64,000 nt of DNA, taken from assembly GCF_001434255.1 (NCBI RefSeq), contig NZ_AZEY01000023.1, positions 27,407-91,406 of the forward strand, written 5' to 3'. The notes beneath the pieces were generated by a model. That model was not told the DNA's origin and did no database searches. It was given only the letters and a program-made list of their open reading frames with translations. Shown here piece by piece: positions 36,609-45,285 of the stretch (the first letter of the stretch is position 1; each line of letters opens with the position of its first letter). Source of the stretch: Lentilactobacillus diolivorans DSM 14421 (GTDB lineage: Bacteria > Bacillota > Bacilli > Lactobacillales > Lactobacillaceae). A program made the translations under genes and the position numbers.

Positions 36609-37598
36609 TTACCCATTAAGAATCGACAACTCAGTGGCATATTCATATGAAATTAATTGCCCAGTCTCATTTTCCAACCATGCTTTTTCTTCATGTGAAA
36701 TTTCGGAAACGGATTTAGTTGACAAATTACCGAATTTCTCAGCAACAGCGTTTAAAGTAGCCAGCTCATCCTCGTTAAAAAGGGAATGATCAGTATCTTT
36801 ATTGGCTTGGTAATAATTCCATTGATACTGCTGAAAACTGGTTACGTCTTCATCAATTAAATTGGCGCTTTCCATGGAAGCATACAATAAACTGTACTGA
36901 TTAGGAACTGGACCATGCGGTAATTTAGCATACGAAGCACCGCTTATAGAGACAGTATGATCGTTAAAGTATTTAAAATCCGAATAAAACATTAATTTGT
37001 TTAGCTTAGTTTTAGTTAACTTCGGTACCTTGTTCACAAAGAAAAGAACCATGCTGGTAAATTTTTTTAAATCAAACTTGCTAAAGCCTGAATACTCAGT
37101 AAAATTTGTATCAGCAAAATATTCGTTAATCCCCTTGTCAATAAGGTCTGAAGCCTTATTTGGGTTTGATTTCCTGATGCTTTGTTCGAAGGCTTTTCTG
37201 CCTCGTTCAGTCATCTTGCTTTTAGTGTTTTCATACAAACGATTAACGAAACTTGAATCATCCGACTCTAGGCTTTTTAGGAATTGATCGTTAGCCGTTG
37301 ATGGCAATGCGCCCGTTTCATAAGTTGCAATGGTCGTTGGACTCCATGCTAGAAGGGATGCAAAGTCCCGCTGATTAAGACCAAATTTATGTCTCAAAGC
37401 TTTAATCCGGCTGGGACTAATCACGTTATGATTGGCACGGTAAACATCTAAAGCCTGATTTACAGCCCGATTGTCCAGTTCTTCATCAAAAACTTGTTCA
37501 TTGGTTTTGCTATTAAATCGTGTTGGGGCATTAACTATAATCTTTTCACCCCGAATTGTATAAATTTCATCAATTGACTTTACATAAGTTGTTTCCAT
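36609..37598 (-). CDS. Panacea (SocA/DUF4065) antitoxin with HTH domain
   Basis: 329 residues from the ATG at 37598 (METTYVKSIDE), chosen because GGGGAG lies nine bases upstream; the in-frame ATG at 37607 touches the ribosome site. Residues about 55-110 form an MqsA-type HTH (RIKALRHKFGLNQRDFASLL...WSPTTIATYETG). Residues about 180-300 are the Panacea domain (KLTKTKLNKLMFYSDFKYF, GASYAKLPHGPVPNQYS). Panacea antitoxins neutralise many unrelated toxins. Here it follows an MqsR-type toxin gene by 18 bases, so the pair is a type II toxin-antitoxin operon. The HTH probably represses the operon at the palindrome upstream of the toxin. Confidence 0.88.
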   Translation of the reverse strand: METTYVKSIDEIYTIRGEKIIVNAPTRFNSKTNEQVFDEELDNRAVNQALDVYRANHNVISPSRIKALRHKFGLNQRDFASLLAWSPTTIATYETGALPSTANDQFLKSLESDDSSFVNRLYENTKSKMTERGRKAFEQSIRKSNPNKASDLIDKGINEYFADTNFTEYSGFSKFDLKKFTSMVLFFVNKVPKLTKTKLNKLMFYSDFKYFNDHTVSISGASYAKLPHGPVPNQYSLLYASMESANLIDEDVTSFQQYQWNYYQANKDTDHSLFNEDELATLNAVAEKFGNLSTKSVSEISHEEKAWLENETGQLISYEYATELSILNG

Positions 37599-37616
37599 AA
37601 AAATCATCTCCCCTGC

Positions 37617-37940
37617 TTAGTCATATAACGACTCATGGAAAGAAAGAACTTTCGCGTGACCGTTGATTAATTTTAATTTTATGTACAACTTGCGTTCAAT
37701 AACGCCATTTTTTAAAAACACCCAAACATATTCACCCGAACCATTGCGGTCAGCTTCCGGTCCCCGCACATAATCCTTTGGTGTTAGCCCCAGCAAAACA
37801 ATTTTAATGGCTTTTGCGGGCATTTCGGTCATCTGTGCGTAATCTGCTCGGCGTTCAACGATTTCCCAATCACCATGCGACAAAGCTTTTTTGAAATCAA
37901 TTAAGAAGCGGGTGATGGTTTGAGTACTTGCTTTTACCAT
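37617..37940 (-). CDS. MqsR-family toxin
   Basis: 107 residues, usual toxin length. GEYVWVFLKNGVIERKLYIKLKL and AKVLSFHESLYD at the C-terminus match the MqsR (RelE-like mRNA interferase) core; the N-terminal half has a long helix (TITRFLIDFKKALSHGDWEI). MqsR toxins cleave mRNA, mostly at GC-containing sites, and are normally paired with a zinc-binding MqsA antitoxin. Here the partner is a Panacea-domain protein instead. GGAGG precedes the ATG. Toxin first, antitoxin second, as in mqsRA. Toxicity is inferred. Confidence 0.82.
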   Translation of the reverse strand: MVKASTQTITRFLIDFKKALSHGDWEIVERRADYAQMTEMPAKAIKIVLLGLTPKDYVRGPEADRNGSGEYVWVFLKNGVIERKLYIKLKLINGHAKVLSFHESLYD

Positions 37941-37959
37941 TCGATTCCTCCGGCTATTT

Positions 37960-38000
37960 ATATATATAGAATATCATTGCTACAAAATTGTAGCAATGAT
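37960..38000 (-). promoter_or_regulatory. Palindromic operator/promoter of the toxin-antitoxin operon
   Basis: 13-bp perfect arms ATCATTGCTACAA/TTGTAGCAATGAT (37973-38000) with a 2-base centre lie directly upstream of the toxin gene. On the minus strand a TATATATA stretch (about 37959-37968) can serve as -10, putting the palindrome over the -35 region. Fits autoregulation by the HTH antitoxin. Confidence 0.7.
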
Positions 38001-38236
38001 TTTGGCCTTAATATTGAATTAATTTCCATTAGTGATAGTAATTTATTAATCATTGGACTGAAAAATTGGGGGGGTAGCCGTTACAGGGCGGATGATCACA
38101 CGCAACGTAATGATCAGGACTTTTGCGGCTTTGAAAATTACTAATTTTTTTCGAATAAGAACGATCATCCTTCAATCGTTATACTATACTTGAATCGTAA
38201 TTAAAGAATCAATTGGAGAAAGTAAGGGATAATACT

Positions 38237-38590
38237 GTGAAAAAACATTTAATATTACTGACAACGTTGGCGTTGGGGCTGCTGTTCTTTGCAATGCCCA
38301 TTGGGACAAATGCTGCGTATTTGAATGGAAACGGCTATGCCCGTGAGGCGACTCATTTAGTTCGGGCAAGAAAGACAGTCCGGGTTTACCGGGTAACAAC
38401 CGGAAACAGTGAAGCCAGCAATCGATTTCATTTTGCCGGCTATTTGCATAAAGGATCAAAAGTCTTTGCTTCGGGATATTTGATGAGTACCGGGGGTGGC
38501 CGGGTGATTAAATCCAAGTACCGCTATTATCATAATTACCGAACATTCTTTTTCGTCTTTGGCAATCATTGGTTGACTTCAGTTCGGTAA
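38237..38590 (+). CDS. Small secreted protein of unknown function
   Basis: 117 residues from GTG at 38237 (VKKHLILLTT), chosen because AAGGGAT lies eight bases upstream; a TTG at 38213 has a poorer site. Signal peptide about 1-27 (LALGLLFFAMPIGTNA-AYL), so a mature protein of about 90 residues, basic and Tyr/Arg/Gly-rich (SKYRYYHNYRTFFFVFGNHW). No cysteines and no anchor. Not recognised. Followed by a terminator. Confidence 0.7.
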   Translation: MKKHLILLTTLALGLLFFAMPIGTNAAYLNGNGYAREATHLVRARKTVRVYRVTTGNSEASNRFHFAGYLHKGSKVFASGYLMSTGGGRVIKSKYRYYHNYRTFFFVFGNHWLTSVR

Positions 38591-38630
38591 ACCGGATATG
38601 AACCATTACAAGAGAATATTGATATTTGAA

Positions 38631-38670
38631 GACCAAGGAGATTGCGTCAATCAATTTCTTGGCCCTTTTT
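38631..38670 (+). terminator. Terminator of the small secreted protein gene
   Basis: Stem CCAAGGAGATTG/CAATTTCTTGG (one mismatch) followed by cccttttt, about 40 bases after the stop. Confidence 0.7.
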
Positions 38671-38872
38671 ATTGCTCATTAAGTGGATTCACTGTGAGAA
38701 TAGTAAAAAGTGAAAACGCCATCATAGTTAGTTTAAAAGGAGATATAAAACTGTTACACTAAATGTAAAGGGGTTAACTTTTATTAATCAACTTTATTTA
38801 TAATTAGCATTAATGATTACAATTGTTGAATGTGGTTTCAAAGTTGTAATTATTTTTTGGGGGGCTATGATA

Positions 38873-41218
38873 GTGCATATGGTAAATTGTCAAATTACTA
38901 AAAGTTACAAATGGTTATTTGTTTGTGTTGGCGTATTAGCAATTAGTGGCGGGATGGCTGTACCATCAGTGAATGTTAGTGCCAGTCAAGTTGACAATCC
39001 CGTTGTCAGGTCGACCAAGGCCAGTCCTGACGATGAAGCAACTTTTGATTGGGGAAGCAGTACATGTACCGTCTCTGGTGATACGTTAACGATTGGCCCT
39101 GGAACGTTGACACCTGCTGATCCAGCGAAGGGGGGACAGTCACCGATCGCTGATCATCCTGAGGCTTATAATGTTACCAAGATTATTGTTGAAAAGGGTG
39201 CTCAATTACCACAAGATTCTTCCTTCCTTTTTGCAACCTTGATTAACATTAAATCGATCGAGTTTCAGAACATTGATACAGCAACTGTAACGAACATGGC
39301 TAATCTCTTTTCGAACGATACCAACTTAAATGAAATCAAGGGATTAAATCATCTTAATACTGAAAATGTCACAACAATGGCTAATATGTTTGATTCTGAT
39401 AGTGGTCTAACGGCACTTGATCTTGGTAATTTTAATACTGCAAAGGTCAAAGATATGTCGGGCATGTTTACCTATAATTCTGGACTCAAGACGTTGGATG
39501 TTTCTAAATTTGATACTGAAAATGTTACGAATATGAAAGACATGTTTGTTGGAACTCAATCGCTCACAGGGCTGGACGTTTCTAACTTTAATACCAAGAA
39601 TGTCACAAATATGGGTGGCATGTTTATGGCAATGAAGAATCTGGAAAGTTCAAAATTTAAAGGTTATGAAAATTTTGATACATCTAAAGTTACCAATCTG
39701 AATTCGATGTTCAGTAATAGTATTAAGCTGACAAAGATAGATTTATCAAAGTACGATACAAGCCAAGTCACAACTATGTATGGGTTATTCTTTATGCCAG
39801 GTTATGACGGTGCGTTACAGAAGATTGACCTTTCCGGAAATTTTAATACCAAGAATGTGACGAACTTTGATGGGATGCTCCAGGGCCTGCCGAATTTATG
39901 GGAATTGAAGCTAAGTCCGAACACACTGCTTCATCCGGATGTTTATTTAACAGATCCGACTGGAACCAGCAGTAATCCTAAACCATTTTATGATGTTGAC
40001 ACTCCAGGCTTTACATTTCAAAATACTGGTCAGAATTGGCGGGGAATTGGTAATGGCGGTGTCCATCATCCAACCGGCAACAAATATCAAGCAGCCGACT
40101 TGGTTAATTTGTATACAATGGCGAATCCTAGCAAACCAACGACCGATAAGACATATGTTTGGGAGCAAAACGGCATTGAAGCTGGTAAGATAACAGTTAA
40201 GTACGTTGATCAGAATGGTCAGCAAATTCATGATCCGCAAACTGTAACTGGTTTTGTTGATGATGTTTTTGACGTGAATAATCCAACGTACAAATTAAGT
40301 ATTAATGGGTATACGCTGGATGAAACCAAATTACCTAAAAACATAATTTTTGGTAGAGACGTTCAAGTCGTTACGTTTGTCTATACTGAAAATAGTGGGT
40401 CTGGTTCCACTGGTAGCTCAGGTTCAACGATAGGAACTACCACACCTGCAACGCCAATTGGACCAAGTACGCCAGTGAGGCCTGAAACGCCATCAACCGA
40501 ACCTGACAAGCCAACAACACCAACTTATGTGGCGACTAAAGGAACAGTTATTTACGCAATCAAAAAGATTGGTTTATACAAGTCAACCGGTTTTTCAACG
40601 GCTAATCGACTCACATGGTATGCCAAGAAACCGCGGATTGACCGGCCAATGTTTGTTGTCACTGGTTATAAGCGATCAGCGGACGGCGTTTTAAGATATC
40701 AGGTTCGTGATGTTAATCATTTGGCCAAGGCTGCTGGTAAGACCGGATACGTTACTGCAAGTCAGAAGTATGTAAAGCCGGTTTACTATGCAAACAAGTA
40801 TTCAACAATCACGGTCATTAATCCGCGTGGCGTTAATGCATACCGCAATGCCAATTTGACAAATAAAGTTAAAAATTATCGTCAAGGAATTGTTTTGCGA
40901 GTTAAGCGAATTGTTAAACATAACTTGACGACTCGATATGTGTTAGCAAATGGCAACTATGTTACCGCTAATCGTAAATTGGTTAATATGGGCCGTCATC
41001 AGCAAGTGAAGTCGGTTAAGACGAAGCGGTCAATTAATCGTTATCGAAATGTTAATTTGACGAAGAAAAGCCGGGCAATTGCCAAAAATAAGATCCTCAA
41101 AGTTTATGGGTATGATTATTCGAACGCAAACAATCATACAAAACGTGGTGTGTTGCGTTACCGGGTTGCCGGTGGTTTCATTACGGCTAATCCTAAATAT
41201 GTTCATGTTTATAAATAA
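38873..41218 (+). CDS. BspA-like (DUF285) surface protein with MucBP and two DUF5776 modules
   Basis: 781 residues from GTG at 38873, chosen because GGGGGG ends eight bases upstream; ATGs at 38867 and 38879 are too near or too far. Signal peptide about 1-40 (WLFVCVGVLAISGGMAVPS). Residues about 138-342 consist of BspA/DUF285 repeats (motifs FDTENVTNMKDMF, FNTKNVTNMGGMF). A MucBP domain lies about 436-508 (KITVKYVDQNGQQIHDPQTV). A Pro/Thr linker (about 508-552) leads to two DUF5776 modules (about 554-781). BspA repeats and MucBP domains occur in adhesins binding host or plant glycoproteins; ligand not known. No LPxTG. Paralogue of the protein at 59207. Confidence 0.88.
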   Translation: MHMVNCQITKSYKWLFVCVGVLAISGGMAVPSVNVSASQVDNPVVRSTKASPDDEATFDWGSSTCTVSGDTLTIGPGTLTPADPAKGGQSPIADHPEAYNVTKIIVEKGAQLPQDSSFLFATLINIKSIEFQNIDTATVTNMANLFSNDTNLNEIKGLNHLNTENVTTMANMFDSDSGLTALDLGNFNTAKVKDMSGMFTYNSGLKTLDVSKFDTENVTNMKDMFVGTQSLTGLDVSNFNTKNVTNMGGMFMAMKNLESSKFKGYENFDTSKVTNLNSMFSNSIKLTKIDLSKYDTSQVTTMYGLFFMPGYDGALQKIDLSGNFNTKNVTNFDGMLQGLPNLWELKLSPNTLLHPDVYLTDPTGTSSNPKPFYDVDTPGFTFQNTGQNWRGIGNGGVHHPTGNKYQAADLVNLYTMANPSKPTTDKTYVWEQNGIEAGKITVKYVDQNGQQIHDPQTVTGFVDDVFDVNNPTYKLSINGYTLDETKLPKNIIFGRDVQVVTFVYTENSGSGSTGSSGSTIGTTTPATPIGPSTPVRPETPSTEPDKPTTPTYVATKGTVIYAIKKIGLYKSTGFSTANRLTWYAKKPRIDRPMFVVTGYKRSADGVLRYQVRDVNHLAKAAGKTGYVTASQKYVKPVYYANKYSTITVINPRGVNAYRNANLTNKVKNYRQGIVLRVKRIVKHNLTTRYVLANGNYVTANRKLVNMGRHQQVKSVKTKRSINRYRNVNLTKKSRAIAKNKILKVYGYDYSNANNHTKRGVLRYRVAGGFITANPKYVHVYK

Positions 41219-41230
41219 CTTTAACTTGAG

Positions 41231-41262
41231 AAGCTTGCCGATATGAAGTTGGCAGGCTTTTT
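41231..41262 (+). terminator. Terminator of the BspA-like gene
   Basis: Arms aagcttgcc and ggcaggctt (one mismatch) followed by ttt, 12 bases after the stop. The remaining bases to 41493 hold nothing I could assign. Confidence 0.65.
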
Positions 41263-41493
41263 AGTCTTGGTAAGTAGATAAAATGATGCCCAACACTAAA
41301 GCGATTAATAATTGTTAGGTAATGAAATCTTCTGAATAGCTTTCATTGATAGCGCCTGCTTTCCTGTATGTCGTGGATTTAATTAGCAATCACACGAGGG
41401 ACATGGCAGTATCCACCAGTGATTTTCCACGCCAGAGGGATAGCCAGCGGATCACTTTCTGAGATCGTTTTCGATTCATGGACATTGGCCTCC

Positions 41494-41997
41494 CTAGAAA
41501 AGCTGTGAGACAGGAATTAGGCCATCATCAAAGTAAGACCGGTTGTTGGTGATGATGGTTGGAACACTTGTGATATTGTTCTGATTAACTTCTACTAAGA
41601 TTTGTTTAGCAACTTTATCCGCTAATTCATATGGTTGAACATTAAAAGTATCTTGTAAATATAACTCAACATTTTCAAGCGCTTGATTGCGTAGCTGTTC
41701 TTGATGTTGAAAGAGACGGGTTATAAAATCAAGGGCTTGATTGGGATGGCCATAATCGACGTACTCATTGGCAACGTTGCCGTTAAGTAACGACGGTTTA
41801 GGCTTGTTCCAAAATTTTAAATGGAGTAGTAGCTGTCTGGTACCGACACTATTTAGTAAAACCGATTTGTTTTCCAGAAACCATTTTTGGCTGTCGGGAC
41901 ATGCCAAATTTAAAATGGCGATTAGTTCATGATCCGCATCCGCTTCCCCAAAATTTAATGTAGATTGATCTGAAAAATTAAAGTTAAATTCGCTCAT
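41494..41997 (-). CDS. DsbA-like thioredoxin-fold protein without CxxC
   Basis: 167 residues. The sequence follows the helical insert and end of DsbA/FrnE-like proteins: LNLACPDSQKWFLEN at the expected active-site position, a long helical region, and the cis-proline element SVPTIITNNRSYFDDGLIP near the C-terminus. The active site reads C-P-D-S, so only one cysteine remains and a disulfide-exchange reaction is unlikely; binding or a glutaredoxin-type single-Cys role is possible. No signal peptide. GAGGGACGG precedes the ATG. Directly preceded by a T-box leader on the same strand, so expression responds to an uncharged tRNA. Confidence 0.7.
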   Translation of the reverse strand: MSEFNFNFSDQSTLNFGEADADHELIAILNLACPDSQKWFLENKSVLLNSVGTRQLLLHLKFWNKPKPSLLNGNVANEYVDYGHPNQALDFITRLFQHQEQLRNQALENVELYLQDTFNVQPYELADKVAKQILVEVNQNNITSVPTIITNNRSYFDDGLIPVSQLF

Positions 41998-42026
41998 AAC
42001 CGTCCCTCACTTTCATAGTTGTAAAA

Positions 42027-42300
42027 CAAAAACCGTCCCCGCATATCAAATATGCAGGGACGGTTTCCCGTGGTACCACCCAAGTTTATAGTTAGCGCAC
42101 TAACTATCTCAAAGGCACAAAATATGCCTGGGGCTTTATCGGACCCTCACGTGTTACCAGCTTGCACTGGCAACAAAGCTCCGGACTCATCTTCAATCAC
42201 ATGTTCAGCCTGCTCTTTCACTAACAGCAGTCGCTTTGAATTTACTAATGTGGTTTACTCTTTCCATCAACACCATGTTGTATCATATTGTTTTAATCAT
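42027..42300 (-). promoter_or_regulatory. T-box riboswitch ahead of the DsbA-like gene
   Basis: On the minus strand the T-box sequence GGGTGGTACCACGGG (42081-42067) is followed by a strong terminator (stem AACCGTCCC..GGGACGGTT, 42066-42027) with a T-run. Upstream, leader sequence with AGAG-type stem I elements runs to about 42300. The specifier region reads GCTGAACATGTGATTGAAG; ATG (Met) or CAT (His) are candidates. The leader ends 29 bases before the gene. Amino-acid assignment is tentative. Confidence 0.85.
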
Positions 42301-42350
42301 CTTAGAGGCCAAACTTCTGATTGTCAACCCTAAATTATTGGAATTATTTC

Positions 42351-42379
42351 CGGCATCTTTTATCCGATGCAGGATGCCG
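42351..42379. other. Hairpin in the region between the two T-box leaders
   Basis: Arms cggcatc/gatgccg at 42351-42379, sequence otherwise unassigned. The region 42300-42600 should hold the minus-strand T-box promoter and, at its right end, TTGACA near 42600 as part of the plus-strand promoter. Confidence 0.4.
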
Positions 42380-42639
42380 TTTACTGAAATGGAATAATGG
42401 TGGGGGAGTTTTGATCGATAATTATTTAAGACCCCGTACCAAATATCAGTTAGAGACTAAGAATCTTGCGAACTAAATTTTGACTTGGTGGTTATGCTTG
42501 TTTTATCAGCGAGGTTATTTTAAGAAAAATGATATAAGAAAGAACCAGAAAAAATGTCAAATGTCAGCAGCAAAAATTAAAAGTAATTTAAAAAATATCT
42601 TGACATTCACATTAAATGAGTGTTAGTTTAATGCATACA

Positions 42640-42900
42640 AATTAAAGCACGTTGATTGACTGAGTAGATTAATGCGGATTGTTCAAGAGAGCTGTGTCAG
42701 GTGAGAGTCAGCCTTTCCAAATAATCGAATATGGGTCATGAGTGTTTCGCGTTAAAGGCTAAATTAATTTTAGACGGTTCGCTTCGTTATCAGCATGTGT
42801 AGTTGGTTTTCCGGAAAGCCAACTCTAAGGAACAGTAATGTTCAAAACAAGGTGGTACCACGTGAAAAGCGTCCTCGTAAATATACGAGGGCGCTTTTTA
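42640..42900 (+). promoter_or_regulatory. T-box riboswitch ahead of the ECF transporter operon
   Basis: GGTGGTACCACG (42851-42862) precedes a terminator with arms AAAAGCGTCCTCGT/ACGAGGGCGCTTTTT (42865-42900). Stem I features (CAAGAGAGCTGTG...GGTGAGAGTCAGC) are at 42683-42712. The specifier stretch reads ATCGAATATGGGTCATGAG; ATG (Met) followed by a purine is the best fit with the downstream methionine-type genes, TAT (Tyr) the alternative. The leader ends about 50 bases before the first gene. Confidence 0.88.
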
Positions 42901-42952
42901 ATTTGCGAAAGTTGGCTATTATTTATTTGAAATTCAGAATGGAGAGATTGAT

Positions 42953-43540
42953 ATGTTAATTGAAAAGAAAGAAAGCTATTCAAAAAAGTTACTTGGCAGT
43001 TGGGATACAAAAACCGTTGTGTCAGTGGCAATTGGGGCTGCATTGTTTGGTGTATTGCTTGATTTCGTGAGCATCCCTGTTTTTACCAACACTAAGTTAT
43101 CGGTAGCGTATTTGATTCCAGTATTTGTTGGGGCACTATTTGGCCCACTTCCAGCTGGGCTGGTTGGATTATTTGGAAATATCTTTGCGGACCTACTTGC
43201 CGGTTCCGGATTTTGGCCGGATTGGTGGATTGGCAACTTTATCGCAAGTTTTGTAATTGGATTACTTCCGCTCTACGGGGCAAGAATTAAGGACGGCATT
43301 TTTAACGTTAAGCATGCAACCATTTTCACCATTACGACGATTATTGGCCTATTAATCTCCTTTGGATTCATTTCACCATTTCTTAACACTGTCTTTTATG
43401 GGGGTGAAAAGGCAATTAACTTTGCTCAAGGATGGATCGCCGTTGTTTCCGACGGTATTGTTGCGGTTGTTGCCGGCTTACCATTACTCTACGCATTGAC
43501 ACGAAGGTATAAGAAAAATTCAAATTTAACTAAGGAATAA
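42953..43540 (+). CDS. ECF transporter substrate-binding (S) component
   Basis: 195 residues, about six membrane helices; GGAGAG precedes the ATG. An Ala/Gly-rich helix 1 (SVAIGAALFGVLLDF) with the A-x3-A-like pattern used to contact the T component, then YLIPVFVGALFGPLPAGLVGLFGNIFADLLAG, place it among riboflavin-type/MtsT-like S components. Followed at once by its ATPase and T component. Rodionov and colleagues predicted T-box(Met)-regulated ECF transporters (MtsTUV) for methionine precursors in Lactobacillales; the mmuM gene downstream and the T-box fit that idea, with S-methylmethionine or a related compound as possible substrate. Confidence 0.85.
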   Translation: MLIEKKESYSKKLLGSWDTKTVVSVAIGAALFGVLLDFVSIPVFTNTKLSVAYLIPVFVGALFGPLPAGLVGLFGNIFADLLAGSGFWPDWWIGNFIASFVIGLLPLYGARIKDGIFNVKHATIFTITTIIGLLISFGFISPFLNTVFYGGEKAINFAQGWIAVVSDGIVAVVAGLPLLYALTRRYKKNSNLTKE

Positions 43541-43564
43541 GGTAACGAGGGGGAGTGGAGATCT

Positions 43565-45265
43565 ATGAGCCAAAGTCAGCCGATCATTTCATTTAAAGAT
43601 TTTTCGTTCAAGTATAAAACTCAGCAGGAAGCCACTTTAAAACATCTTGATTTAGACCTTTTCCCCGGCGAAAAGGTATTGATCTTGGGGCCGAGTGGGA
43701 GTGGAAAAACCACGTTGGTTAAATGCATTAATGGGTTAATTCCCAACCAGGATAAGGGAATGATTTCTGGAAAATGTGTCATTAACGGCAAAGAGATCAA
43801 CCACACCAGTATTTTTCAACGAGGCAACGATGTTGGGACTGTTTTGCAGGACTCGGATGCCCAGTTTGTTGGCTTGAGTGTGGGAGAAGACATTGCATTT
43901 TATTTGGAAAATAAGAATGTGCCGCTTCATGATATGCAGGCAAAGGTAACGAAAGCTGCTGAGGTCGTTGGGTTGGATTCTTTCTTGAGTAGTTTGCCGT
44001 TTGATTTATCAGGTGGTCAAAAGCAGCGGACGTCAATTGCCGGAATCCTGCATGGCAACGCGCCAATTCTCTTGTTCGATGAGCCCTTGGCTGCTTTAAA
44101 CCCCAGTATGAGCGAAAGCATTGTGGATTTGATTGATCGACTCAACCATCAGGAACATAAAACGGTTGTGATCGTTGAACATCGGTTTGAAGAAGTGCTT
44201 CACAAAGAAATTGATAAAATCGTTCTGTTGAATGAAGGCCAAATTGTTAAGATTGGAAAACCTGATGATTTTTTGAAGGATGACATTTTAGAGAAATACG
44301 GAATTAGAAATCCATTGTATCTTGACGCCCTAAGAAAGGTTTCTGGGAACCTCAAACAGGACCATGACCTGTGGAATGTTGACTTAATCAACCCGAGTGA
44401 TTATCAAAGTGACTTTCAAAAGTTCTTGAATAACCGATCCAGTCAACCTGATAAACTCACTCAAAAAGATGCTAAAGGCATCATTGACGTGGCTGACCTT
44501 CGATACAGTTATGATGGCCAGCATCAAGTGATCAATATGGTTCATTTACACATCAAACGGGGTGAAAAAATAAGTATTATTGGTAAGAATGGCTCTGGTA
44601 AATCAACGTTTGCCAAGTTGCTTACCGGGATTTTGCGGCCAACAACCGGTGACATTTTGGAATTGGGAAAATCGATTAAACACCAAACTATTCAACAAAT
44701 TGGCCAGCAGATGGCTTATATCATGCAGGATCCAAACAAAATGATCGTGAAGGATACTGTCGAGGATGAGGTGGGACTAGCGTTACAACTGCGTGGCATT
44801 TCAGGCAGGGAACTTGGTGACAGGGTCGCTGAAGCTTTGAATGTAACTGATTTATACGCAATGCGTCACTGGCCGGTTAACGCCTTGAGCTATGGTCAAA
44901 AGAAACGTTTGACGGTTGCGTCATTATTGGTATTAAATCCGGCATGTTTAATCATGGATGAACCAACGGCTGGGCAGGACTTTGAGCATTATCAGCGAAT
45001 GATGGCGTTTGTTGATCATGTTATCCAACAGAAACAGATGACGTTAATTGTGATTACTCATGATATGCAGTTAGCCTTGGAGCATACTAATCGGGCGATC
45101 GTTATTGATCAAGGCGCCGTTATTGCGGATGATGATCCGTTTAAAGTGTTAAACGATAAGTGGATTGTTCGTCAGGCCGGCCTAAGGCAGACTTCGATCT
45201 ATCGACTGGCTGAAAGAATTGGGGTTAACGGTGAAAACCTTGCTCGTGCAAGTATTAACGTCTGA
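43565..45265 (+). CDS. ECF transporter ATPase with two fused ABC domains
   Basis: 566 residues with two nucleotide-binding domains. Domain 1: Walker A GPSGSGKTT (42-50), signature LSGGQKQR, Walker B ILLFDEP. Domain 2: Walker A GKNGSGKST (about 342-350), signature LSYGQKKR (the GGQ changed to YGQ), Walker B CLIMDEP. Fusion in one chain replaces the usual EcfA1/EcfA2 pair, so this operon carries a dedicated rather than shared energising module. GGGGGAGTGG precedes the ATG; 24 bases after the S component. Confidence 0.95.
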   Translation: MSQSQPIISFKDFSFKYKTQQEATLKHLDLDLFPGEKVLILGPSGSGKTTLVKCINGLIPNQDKGMISGKCVINGKEINHTSIFQRGNDVGTVLQDSDAQFVGLSVGEDIAFYLENKNVPLHDMQAKVTKAAEVVGLDSFLSSLPFDLSGGQKQRTSIAGILHGNAPILLFDEPLAALNPSMSESIVDLIDRLNHQEHKTVVIVEHRFEEVLHKEIDKIVLLNEGQIVKIGKPDDFLKDDILEKYGIRNPLYLDALRKVSGNLKQDHDLWNVDLINPSDYQSDFQKFLNNRSSQPDKLTQKDAKGIIDVADLRYSYDGQHQVINMVHLHIKRGEKISIIGKNGSGKSTFAKLLTGILRPTTGDILELGKSIKHQTIQQIGQQMAYIMQDPNKMIVKDTVEDEVGLALQLRGISGRELGDRVAEALNVTDLYAMRHWPVNALSYGQKKRLTVASLLVLNPACLIMDEPTAGQDFEHYQRMMAFVDHVIQQKQMTLIVITHDMQLALEHTNRAIVIDQGAVIADDDPFKVLNDKWIVRQAGLRQTSIYRLAERIGVNGENLARASINV

Positions 45266-45285
45266 AGGTAATCGAGGGAAATAAA

